Shown piece by piece: positions 1 through 6,935 of a stretch of 11,035 nucleotides of DNA. Origin of the DNA: Candidatus Altimarinota bacterium (GTDB taxonomy: Bacteria > Patescibacteriota > Gracilibacteria > Absconditabacterales > Absconditicoccaceae); assembly GCA_015489035.1 (NCBI GenBank), contig WFMP01000158.1, forward strand, positions 1-11,035, given 5' to 3'. Every line of letters begins with the position of its first letter. Positions within the stretch are counted from its first letter, which is position 1. Below the pieces are notes generated by a model, which made no database searches, was not told the DNA's origin, and saw only the letters and a list, made by a program, of their open reading frames with translations. The position numbers and the translations under genes were made by a program.

Positions 1-709
1 AATGATTTTCTTTTATATCTATAAATTCTTTTTTTTCATTATCTTTAATTTGAAATAATTTTAAAATATAATCTAAAACGTTATTAGATTTCTCAAATAA
101 TGTATCAATTAAATTATACCAATCATAATATCACCACAAAGTAATTCTTTCCATCAATGAAAAACTATTTATATATTTTTCTAAGTTTTCTGTTATATTA
201 ATAATTTCATCTTTAGAAAACTTAGGAATACATATATTATATTTTTCTACAAATTCATAAACAATATTTATATATCATAATCTTCATATCTCATAAATTA
301 ATTTTTCTAAATCAGAACATAAAAATATATATTTACTAAAATAATCTGAAACAAAAATATTTTTACCTTGTTCTTTTATTCAATTCAAAAATATGTCTAC
401 AGAAATATCTTCTACTGCAATATCAAATTTTTCTTTCAATAAAACCACCTCTGGTAATCACTTTAATACCATAAAAACAATTACCTTTTTCATAAAATTA
501 TTTGGTATTTTTTCTCTTTTGAGATTATTCAAATAAGCATCGTTATCTCAATTATATAAACTATTATGTTCTAAAGTATAAGCTATTTCATAAAGTTTAT
601 CATTTAGAAATATTTTTTCTAATTCTTTATCAGTTTCAAACAAAAAATCTTCTATTTCTTTTACAGTAATATTATTTTCAGAAACAATTAAAGATTTATT
701 TTTATTCAT
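1..709 (-). CDS. Hypothetical protein, 3' end cut by window edge
   Basis: I do not recognise this protein. With UGA read as Gly the frame is open from ATG at 709 to the window edge, giving 236 complete codons and no stop; under the standard code it is broken by several UGA codons. It starts MNKNKSLIVSENNIT and is rich in Glu, Lys, Ile, Asn and aromatics, with no signal peptide and no clear membrane segment, so it is probably a mostly helical cytosolic protein. Trp is written TGG (for example ITLWGYYDWYN near residues 199-209), and no CGA or CGG codon occurs. A promoter candidate lies at 744-771, so it may be transcribed separately from the small gene upstream. The start is the first ATG after the intergenic gap, and no Shine-Dalgarno sequence is visible. 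Function is unknown; the frame itself is well supported. Confidence 0.75.
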
Positions 710-743
710 AAATTACATTTACATATATAAATAAATTAGTATC

Positions 744-771
744 TATATATTAAAAAATACAATTAAATCAA
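744..771 (-). promoter_or_regulatory. Candidate sigma-70-type promoter for the 709-1 gene
   Basis: On the minus strand TTGATT (771-766) is followed after 16 bases by TATATA (749-744), about 35 bases before the ATG at 709. The surrounding DNA is almost pure A/T, so chance matches are likely. It fits the position expected for a promoter in the 79-bp gap between two genes. Confidence 0.35.
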
Positions 772-788
772 GATATAAGATATAAAAT

Positions 789-1013
789 TTAATTTTCTTT
801 AAGATTTTTCTTTTTTCATATTTGTTTAACCCATATAACCAAAGCAATCCATATTAATGCTATAGTAATTCATGTATATTCTAATAATTCTGGTTTTACA
901 GGCTTTGTAAAATTAAAAAGATTATCTGAAGTAGTTTTTATAATTTTCTTAGATGTATTATTTAAGTTATTTAACGGTATAGCGGTATTCGTATTTAAAT
1001 TAGTTATTTTCAT
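789..1013 (-). CDS. Small single-pass membrane protein, unknown function
   Basis: A 74-residue protein starting MKITNLNTNTA and ending in a basic tail KKKNLKEN. It needs UGA=Gly at two places. The N-terminal half (1-46) is polar and Asn/Lys/Thr-rich. Residues about 49-64 (ITIALIWIALVIWVKQ) form one hydrophobic helix, followed by about 10 basic residues, which suggests a membrane anchor with a positively charged cytoplasmic tail. It lies just downstream of the secA terminator and upstream of another unknown gene. I considered SecE because of size and the single helix, but its conserved amphipathic region is not visible, so I do not assign it. The start ATG at 1013 is the only suitable one and the stop is TAA. 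The gene was too short and too interrupted to show under the standard code. Confidence 0.7.
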
Positions 1014-1032
1014 TGGAATTATTTAAATTAGC

Positions 1033-1066
1033 ATAAAAAACTAAAGAAACTAGCCTTAGTTAATTT
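1033..1066 (-). terminator. Rho-independent terminator after secA
   Basis: In the minus-strand RNA, ACTAAGG and CTTTAGT can form an approximately 7-bp stem with one G-U pair around a loop CTAGTTT, followed directly by six U. It lies just after the secA TAG at 1070-1072. The stem is weak and A/U-rich, so some read-through into the 74-residue gene is possible. Confidence 0.55.
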
Positions 1067-1069
1067 TTT

Positions 1070-4000
1070 CTATTTTCACAACATCTTATTTATTAAATCC
1101 TGTGCTTCTTTATCGTTTTGTGTGTTATCAATGTTATCATCCATTTCAATCACTTCAAATTCATCATTTGATTCTAATACTTTCGGTCCAGTTTGTGTAG
1201 CTCCGAAAGGTTGAGTAACTTCCATATCTTTTGCTAAATTTCAAGCTTGTTTTAATTTATTTATCAAATTTTCTGTACTTGCTTCTCATCAAATTTCTAT
1301 AACTTGTGTTTGAGGTGTAAATTGTTCTGTATCTAATTTAATCATAGTAGAAATAACTTCTGTTCTAATATTTGAGATTAAACTTTGATATTTATCGAAT
1401 GCTTCTTTTTTATATTGTAATAATGGATCAATTTGAGCATAACCATACATTGAAACCTTATCTCTAAGATACATAATTTCATCTATATGTTTCATCCATA
1501 ATCTATCAAGAACAGATAATATTACTCTTCTTTTTACATCTTCGAACTGTTCTTCTCACAATTCTTGTTTTTTAGCTTCGATAAGTTCATTAAATTTTAA
1601 AACAAGATAATCTTTCAAATCCTTACTTTTATACTTTCCAACTTCTTCAGTAAATTTTTGTCCTGTAATCTCTTCTAAATAATTTTCCAAAGGTTCTTTA
1701 TCATAAGTATAAGTATCTACAGCTTTTGTAACTATAAATTCTACATATTCATTTAAAATGTTATCCAAATTTTCTTTTTTCAATAACTTATCTCTCAATC
1801 CATAAATTACCTTCCTTTGTTCATTCAAGACTGAATCATATTCAAACAAATTTTTTCTCATACTAAAACTCATTGCTTCCATTTGTTTTTGAGCTCTTTC
1901 TATAGAATTTGCTATCATTTTATTTTCAATAGCCATAGTTTCCAAATCCTCTCTTGAATATAGTTTACCAGCCAATGTTTTTGTAACTAATCATCCTGAT
2001 TTAACCATCAAATCATCATCTAAAGCCACATAAAATTGGGTTACACCTGGATCTCCTTGCCTTCAAGATCTACCTCTAAGCTGATTATCTATTCTTCTAC
2101 TATCATGTTTTTCAGATGCTAAAACATAAAGTCCCATATGTAAATCCTTTTCAATTAATTCTGGTTCAGCATTTCTATCTTTTTTAACAATAATTTGTGT
2201 TAATGCTTGATCCTTAAGTTTTTTAGATTTATTAAATTTAACTTCTAAATAAAACTCACCATCTATTGTAAAATCTATCTTATTTTTTATCAATTTCTCT
2301 AACTTAGCTTCGATTTCATCTTTATTTAACTTATTTTCTCAGTCTTTCTTAGAATAAAAAGTAATATTTGAATCAGATAATAAATCTATAAGTTTTTCTA
2401 AAATAATTTTTGTTTCAAATTCAGAATAAACCACTGCTGAAATTCATTTATCTTTTTTAATTTCTTCATTCATCCATTTTGCATAATTTTCAGAAATAAT
2501 ATCAAAAAGTCATTTCTCAAGTTTAATATCTGTTCATCTTCAAGCCATATTTGTAGCAACTATGATAGATCATTTTTTACCAGCACCTGAAATAATTTTT
2601 GCTTCCATTTCATGATATTTTGCATTCAACACAGAATGTTGTAAACCTTCTTTCCTTAAAAAACTTGATAAAAGTTCAGATGTTTGAACAGAACTTGTTC
2701 CAAGTAGAAATGGAACTCACATTTTATGATAAAATTTTACAGTATTTACAACATTATTAAACTTAATTTCTTGATCAAAAAATACTTTATCATGTTTATC
2801 AACTCTTATAATATTTCTATTTGTAGGTATTACCAACACCTCTAATTTATAAATTTTTTCAAATTCTTCTCATTCAGTAGCAGCAGTACCAGTCATTCAA
2901 GACAATTTTTTATATAATTTCAAGAAATTTTGATAAGTAATAGTTGCAACTGTTTCAGATTCTTTTTGAATTTGAACTCATTCTTTCGCTTCAATAGCTT
3001 GATGTAATCATTCAGAATATCTTCTACCAGGCATTGCTCTACCAGTATTTTCATCAATTATTAGAACTTCACCATTATGAACTAAGTAATCTTTATTATT
3101 TATATAACAAGCTTTTGCTTTCAAAGCATTTTCCATATGATGAATCTCTTCATATCATAAATCTCTATAAAGATTTTCGACTCATAAAAGTTTTTCTAAT
3201 TTTGAAATTCATTTTGAAGTTAATAAAGCTGTTTTAGCTTTAGGATCTATTTTATAATCACAATCTAATTCTATTTTTTTTCCATCATCAAACAAAAATG
3301 ATTTCTTTTTTTCAGTTTCAAAAGGACAAGCTTCAAGAGCTTTTACTATATTTGCATATTGAGCATATTTTTCTGTAGGTTCAGTAGATGGTTGAGAAAT
3401 AATAAGTGGAGTTCTTGCTTCATCTATCATAATACTATCAGCTTCATCCACGATAGCATAATTTAAATCTCTAAATAATAAAATTCTTTCTTCCATACTT
3501 TGAGCTAAATTGTCTCTCAAATAGTCAAATCAAAGTTCTGCATTTTCAACATAAGTAATATCTTTTTCATATTCTCATCTTCTTTTTTCAATAGGAACAT
3601 TTTTTGAAACTACTCAAATAGAAAGTCATAAAAAATCATATAAAGGCATCATTATTTGCGCATCTCTTTCTGCTAAATAATCATTTACAGTAACAAGATG
3701 AACTCACTTTCATTCAAGAGCATTCAAATAAGCTGCAATAGTAGAAACTAAAGTTTTACCTTCTCAAGTTTTCATTTCTGCAATTTTTCCTTCGTGCAAA
3801 ATTATTCATCATAAAAGTTGAACATCATAAGGAATCATATTCCAAGTTTCAGTCTCTCATTTTATTTTATATTCTTTTCCAACTAATCTTTTACAAGCTT
3901 GCTTATGAATTGCTAGAGCTTCTGGTAAAATATCATTTAAAGTTTCTCATTTTTCTATTCTTTCTCTAAATTCATCATTCTTAATTTTAATTTCTTCATC

Positions 4001-4120
4001 AAGCAACTTATCATATTTTTCATATAATTCATTTATTTTAGAAATAGTAGAAGTGTATTTTGTTAATTCTCTTTCATTGTAAGATCAAGCTATTTTCTCT
4101 AATATCCAGTTAAATACCAT
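1070..4120 (-). CDS. secA: Protein translocase ATPase SecA with NBD2 insertion
   Basis: SecA is the cytoplasmic motor that pushes preproteins through SecYEG using ATP. With UGA=Gly the gene is one uninterrupted frame of 1016 residues ending in TAG. Visible landmarks are Walker A MKTGEGKT (116-123), GFDYLRDN (about 197-204), Walker B VDEAD (224-228) followed by SIMIDEARTPLIIS, the NMAGRGTDIKL motif (about 525-535), RIDNQLRGRSGRQGDPG (from about 677), and the helical scaffold signature LWMKHIDEIMYLRDK (from 874). Both Gly of Walker A and the GRG of NMAGRGTD rely on UGA in part. Between the last two NBD2 motifs lie about 120 extra residues (roughly 538-662). The C-terminal tail is acidic and lacks the Cys-rich SEC-C zinc motif. 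Trp is TGG; I found no CGA or CGG codons. The start is the first ATG, with no Shine-Dalgarno sequence. Confidence 0.97.
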
Positions 4121-4157
4121 AATTTAGTTTTAATTTAAAAATTTAAAATATTTAATC

Positions 4158-4185
4158 ATAATAAAGATTTTAGTTTATAATACAA
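4158..4185 (-). promoter_or_regulatory. Candidate promoter for secA
   Basis: TTGTAT (4185-4180), a 16-base spacer and TATTAT (4163-4158) on the minus strand lie about 40 bases before the secA ATG. The -35 box begins just past the U-tract of the tRNA terminator, consistent with secA having its own promoter. AT-rich background makes this uncertain. Confidence 0.4.
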
Positions 4186-4189
4186 TAAT

Positions 4190-4212
4190 AAAAAAAAGCC
4201 ATAAATAGGCTT
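4190..4212 (-). terminator. Rho-independent terminator after the CCG tRNA
   Basis: In minus-strand RNA, AAGCC (4212-4208) pairs with GGCUU (4200-4196) around a 7-base loop, followed by a run of U (4195-4190). It ends a 35-base trailer after the tRNA and separates it from secA. Confidence 0.75.
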
Positions 4213-4246
4213 CAAATATTTTATTTAATATTATTTTCTATAAATT

Positions 4247-4321
4247 CAAGGGGACTAGGACTCGAACCTAGGATTTCCGGCTTCGGAGACCGACGTTTTA
4301 GCCAACTGAAACTACCCCCTT
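4247..4321 (-). tRNA. tRNA with CCG anticodon and tRNA-Trp-like body
   Basis: A complete 75-base cloverleaf: acceptor AAGGGGG/TCCCCTT, D stem GTTT/AAAC, anticodon stem TCGGT/GCCGG with two G-U pairs, loop CTCCGAA, T stem CTAGG/CCTAG with loop TTCGAGT, discriminator G73; CCA is not encoded. By the standard code this is tRNA-Arg for CGG. Its body, however, looks like bacterial tRNA-Trp as I remember it: A1-U72, the run GTAGTT into the D arm, CGGTCTCC before the anticodon third base, a T loop TTCGAGTC and G73. The loop CUCCGAA differs from the Trp loop CUCCAAA only at base 36. The base after the D-loop GG is C, whereas Arg identity in E. coli uses A20; the true tRNA-Arg at 5983-6054 has A there and A73. 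I infer charging with Trp. Structure is certain, amino acid is inferred. Confidence 0.93.
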
Positions 4322-4336
4322 TCAAGTTAAGTGAGG

Positions 4337-4367
4337 ATTATATTAAAGATTTTTATTTATTTGTCAA
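4337..4367 (-). promoter_or_regulatory. Strong promoter for the CCG tRNA
   Basis: Both boxes match consensus exactly on the minus strand: TTGACA (4367-4362) and TATAAT (4342-4337). The spacer is 19 bases, longer than the ideal 17. The -10 box ends 15 bases before the tRNA 5' end. It lies immediately past the rpsA terminator, so the tRNA is a unit of its own. Confidence 0.7.
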
Positions 4368-4369
4368 AA

Positions 4370-4395
4370 GAAAAAACCTAGAAATAAATCTAGGT
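4370..4395 (-). terminator. Rho-independent terminator after rpsA
   Basis: In minus-strand RNA, ACCUAGA (4395-4389) and UCUAGGU (4382-4376) form a perfect 7-bp stem around a 6-base loop, followed by six U (4375-4370). It starts 10 bases after the rpsA stop codon. Confidence 0.85.
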
Positions 4396-4405
4396 CTTTA
4401 AGAAA

Positions 4406-5584
4406 TTATGCTTCTTCTTTATCCTTCTTTTTAATTGTAACTACTTTTTTTTCTGTTGGTTCTTTATTTTCTTTTCTCTCCTTTTTTTCATAAGGTTTTC
4501 TTTCAGAAATTTTAGAATTTAATTTTAAAGTAGCACCTGCTTTTCTGTTTCTAGGATCAAGCAAAATTAATTTAGCTTTAACCTTTTGTCATAACTTAAA
4601 CATTTCAGCAGGATTTGAAATATTTCAATTTTCAGACATCTCAGATAAATGAATAAGGACATTGATATCTTCATAAAGTCTAATAAATGCACCATAAGGA
4701 ACAAATCTTACAACTTCACCTTCTACCATATCTCAGATTTTAAATTCTTTTGGAATAATAGTCCATGGATCTGGCTTAAGTTTCTTAATACTGAATGATA
4801 TTTTACCATCTTCATATCAAATAACTTTTACTTTTACCTTGTCTCATACTTTACCAAAGAAATTGATATCATGAACATGTCCATAAGTTATTTCACTTAC
4901 ATGAACTAATCATTCTAAACCTCAACCTATAGTTACAAATAAACCATAAGAAGAAACTCATGAGATTACACCTTCATAAATATTTCAAACTGACAATTCA
5001 GACATAATTTTTTCTCTTTCTTCTTTCAAAGCTTCTCTTTCAGAGAAAATAAGTCTTTTATTCTCTTCATCAACATTTATAATTCTAACTTTAAATTCTT
5101 TTCAAACTAGATTTAATAAAACATCGAAGATTTTATCTTGATCACCATCTTCAACTCTAGGATAATGAACTGGAGCTAATTGAGATAAAGGCAAAAATCA
5201 TTTGATACCATATATATCTACCAATAAACCTCAAAGATTTGCTTCTGTAGGAACGATAGTAATGATCTCATCATTTTTTGATTTTGCAATATAATCATCC
5301 CAAACAGTATATTGTAATAATCTTGTTACAGATACAATATAATAACCTTCGTCATCTACTAACAAATTAGGATCTAACAATTCAGCTTCTAATTTTGCAC
5401 CAACAGATAAATCTGTTCAGTTTCTTTCTAAACTTTTTTGTTCCTTTGATAAGATAACACCTAAATAAGCACCATCTTCACAAGAAACAACAACACCTTT
5501 GTTTAAGTGTTTTAATACTTTACAAGATACCTTTTCTCATTTTCTAATAATTGGCATCTTTAAGTTTTCTAGTGTAAAACTCAT
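4406..5584 (-). CDS. rpsA: 30S ribosomal protein S1 (four S1 domains)
   Basis: S1 binds mRNA at the 30S platform and helps unfold leaders for initiation. This copy is 392 residues with UGA=Gly, shorter than the six-domain E. coli protein (about 557). Four OB-fold S1 repeats can be placed at about 16-88, 106-183, 198-269 and 283-356. The third is the most canonical (EGVISGVSSYGLFVTIGGG, then LEGLVHVSEIT), and the fourth has VEGEVVRFVPYGAFIRL and VLIHLSEMS. The first is the most divergent. The tail from 357 is Lys/Glu-rich and basic. It follows rpsO by 105 bases and ends before a strong terminator. There is no Shine-Dalgarno sequence before the ATG; the leader is A/U-rich with a palindrome. By my hand count 14 of 32 Gly codons are UGA. 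A paralogous S1-domain RNA-binding protein is the main alternative. Confidence 0.9.
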
Positions 5585-5620
5585 GATAATAAATAAAAAT
5601 TAAGAATTAAATAATGGGCC

Positions 5621-5638
5621 GTGATTACTAGTTATCAC
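5621..5638. repeat. 18-bp near-perfect palindrome in the rpsA leader
   Basis: GTGATTACTAGTTATCAC equals its own reverse complement except for one symmetric T/T pair of positions, giving arms GTGAT/ATCAC around an ACTAGT core. It lies 37-54 bases upstream of the rpsA ATG. It could be an RNA hairpin or a protein site; nothing in the sequence decides which. Confidence 0.6.
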
Positions 5639-5666
5639 CAATAATCCGAATAAAATATAACAAAGC

Positions 5667-5682
5667 AATTTCAATAGAAATT
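5667..5682 (-). other. Small hairpin just after rpsO
   Basis: In the minus-strand RNA, AAUUUC and GAAAUU form a 6-bp stem around UAUU, 7 bases after the rpsO stop. It is followed by GCUUUGUUAUAUUUU, which is U-rich but not a clean tract. It may be a weak terminator or attenuator, or an mRNA 3' end stabiliser, between rpsO and rpsA. Confidence 0.35.
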
Positions 5683-5689
5683 TAGTTAA

Positions 5690-5950
5690 TTAACCTTTTA
5701 ATTTAAGTTTTTTAACTATAGCTTTATAAGATTCAAAATCATTTGATTTTAAATAAGATACTAATTTTTTTCTCTTAGCAACTTTTTTTAATAAAGCTCT
5801 TTTAGGATCTATATCTTTATGATTTTCACCTAAATGCTCTTTTAAGCTTTCAACTTCCCAGCTTAAAGTAGCAATTTGTACTTCTACTGAACCATTGTCT
5901 TTGTCATGTTTCTTGAAAGGAGTTATAAACTCTTGTACACTCTTTTGCAT
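5690..5950 (-). CDS. rpsO: 30S ribosomal protein S15
   Basis: S15 is a primary 16S rRNA-binding protein that organises the central domain of the 30S subunit. The 86-residue product matches the usual family length (about 89). Family features are visible: the N-terminal helix with DNGSVEVQIATLSWEVESL (about 18-36), the HLGENHKDIDPKRALLKKVAKRKKLVSYLK core (about 39-68) with the conserved basic loop, and a Lys-rich C-terminus. It is the only protein gene here that reads through without any UGA: its three Gly codons are all GGT. The start ATG at 5950 is 32 bases after the end of tRNA-Arg(CCU), so the tRNA and rpsO are probably co-transcribed from the promoter at 6070-6099. No Shine-Dalgarno sequence is visible before the ATG. 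Confidence 0.97.
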   Translation of the reverse strand: MQKSVQEFITPFKKHDKDNGSVEVQIATLSWEVESLKEHLGENHKDIDPKRALLKKVAKRKKLVSYLKSNDFESYKAIVKKLKLKG

Positions 5951-5982
5951 CGATACATGTTAATATTTAAAATATTTTGGAC

Positions 5983-6054
5983 TACTCTTAGTAGGAATCG
6001 AACCTACATCTACCCCTTAGGAGGGGGTTATTCTATCCGTTGAACTATAAGAGC
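5983..6054 (-). tRNA. tRNA-Arg (anticodon CCT)
   Basis: A 72-base cloverleaf on the minus strand: acceptor GCTCTTA/TAAGAGT with one G-U pair, D stem GTTC/GAAT, anticodon stem ACCCC/GGGGT with loop CTCCTAA, T stem GTAGG/CCTAC with loop TTCGATT, discriminator A73; CCA is not encoded. The CCU anticodon reads AGG. It carries the Arg features A20 (base after the D-loop GG) and A73, which makes it a useful contrast with the CCG tRNA at 4247-4321. It lies just upstream of rpsO. Confidence 0.93.
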
Positions 6055-6069
6055 ACAAACAATACTTCT

Positions 6070-6099
6070 AATATATACATATTTTAACAACAAAAACAA
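6070..6099 (-). promoter_or_regulatory. Candidate promoter for tRNA-Arg(CCT)-rpsO-rpsA
   Basis: TTGTTT (6099-6094), an 18-base spacer and TATATT (6075-6070) on the minus strand. The -10 box ends 15 bases before the tRNA 5' end, the same arrangement as at the CCG tRNA. Confidence 0.5.
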
Positions 6100-6170
6100 G
6101 ATTAAAAATAATAAAATAATTAGTAAATATATCTTAAATAGACATTAACAAATACTTTACAATAAGTTTA

Positions 6171-6926
6171 TTATTTTTTTAAATCCAATATTTTCTCCAT
6201 TTCAATGTTTTTTTCTTTCCAATATTTTTTAAATTCCTCTTTTTTATAAAAATAGATATAAATTCAAAATCACACTAGGATGAATAAAAATATCTTACCT
6301 ATATTTGAAAGTATTACTTCTGCATTTCTTACAAAAAATACTCATAATACTACCATAGATCAAGCCCGAAGGATAGATCAAATTATATTAAATATAGCAA
6401 AAGATAGATTATTCATTTTTGAAGTTCCAGCTATGAATGGCACAAATGCTCTCAATAAATTATGAAATTTTCAAAAAATTATCCATAACCATCATTGTTT
6501 ATCCATTCAGTTTTTTATATATTTTATATCTGTTTCTCATACTCACATCCAAATTCAATATTTTTTAAAAAAATTATCTCAATATTTTACTCACATCAAA
6601 TATCAAGTATAGTTTCACAATATTGCTCAAACAGATGCAAACAATCAAGATATTAACATACTATCAAATCATAAAAATCCAGCAACAGTAATTAAAACTA
6701 ATTGTCATGGTACAGATACTCAAATAAGAGGAAAAGATTCTATAAAAGCAAACAATAATATAATCAAATAATTCCAATATCACAAAGTATTAACTATGCC
6801 TTTTACATAATCCAATAATTGTAAAATTAACTCTTTATGAAATATTCACAAATAAGCAAATACTACTGTTAAAACAATAAAAAATACAATAAATAACTTA
6901 AAAATAATATTAATAATTTTTTTCAT
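6171..6926 (-). CDS. DedA-family (VTT-domain) membrane protein
   Basis: DedA proteins are multi-pass inner-membrane proteins; some bacterial members are lipid-carrier flippases or affect membrane homeostasis. The gene is hidden under the standard code, because by hand count 22 of its 26 Gly codons are UGA. Recoded, it gives 251 residues, close to typical. Visible features are a hydrophobic N-terminus (4-26), a re-entrant-like segment with IESFPLIGVSVPGQ (62-75), GNYTGYLMGVKYGDNFFKKYG (104-124), the family signature FGKFHNLLRAFVPFIAGTSKM (151-171; cf. FxRFxPxxRxFVPxxAG), then NIIGSIL-[CGG]-AGSMVVLG (180-194) and a final helix. In DedA proteins the residue after NxIGAxL is Trp, and here it is CGG, codon 187. 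The start ATG is 9 bases after htrA, with AAAGG overlapping the htrA stop as a ribosome binding site, so the two are one operon. Confidence 0.93.
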
Positions 6927-6935
6927 AAAATACCT

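Noticed and set aside
789..1013. The 74-residue protein as SecE
   Set aside because: Size and one helix fit, but the conserved SecE amphipathic region is not visible and the neighbourhood is not that of secE (nusG, rplK).
3034..3237. Plus-strand frame starting MLYQYFHQLL
   Set aside because: Antisense to secA in a region with clear SecA motifs on the minus strand; biased, low-complexity composition typical of a shadow.
1070..4120. secA as a decayed pseudogene with many stops
   Set aside because: Every break is UGA, none is UAA or UAG, and reading UGA as Gly restores invariant glycines, so the gene is intact.
4247..4321. Plain tRNA-Arg(CCG) with no reassignment
   Set aside because: Not fully excluded, but the tRNA-Trp-like body, G73, lack of A20 and the CGG at the DedA Trp site all argue against it.
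6280..6465. Plus-strand open frame starting MNKNILPIFESI, extendable to 6612 with UGA read as Gly
   Set aside because: It lies wholly antisense to dedA. The minus frame gives a complete DedA protein with family motifs; the plus frame hits a TAG and has no recognisable domain or ribosome binding site.
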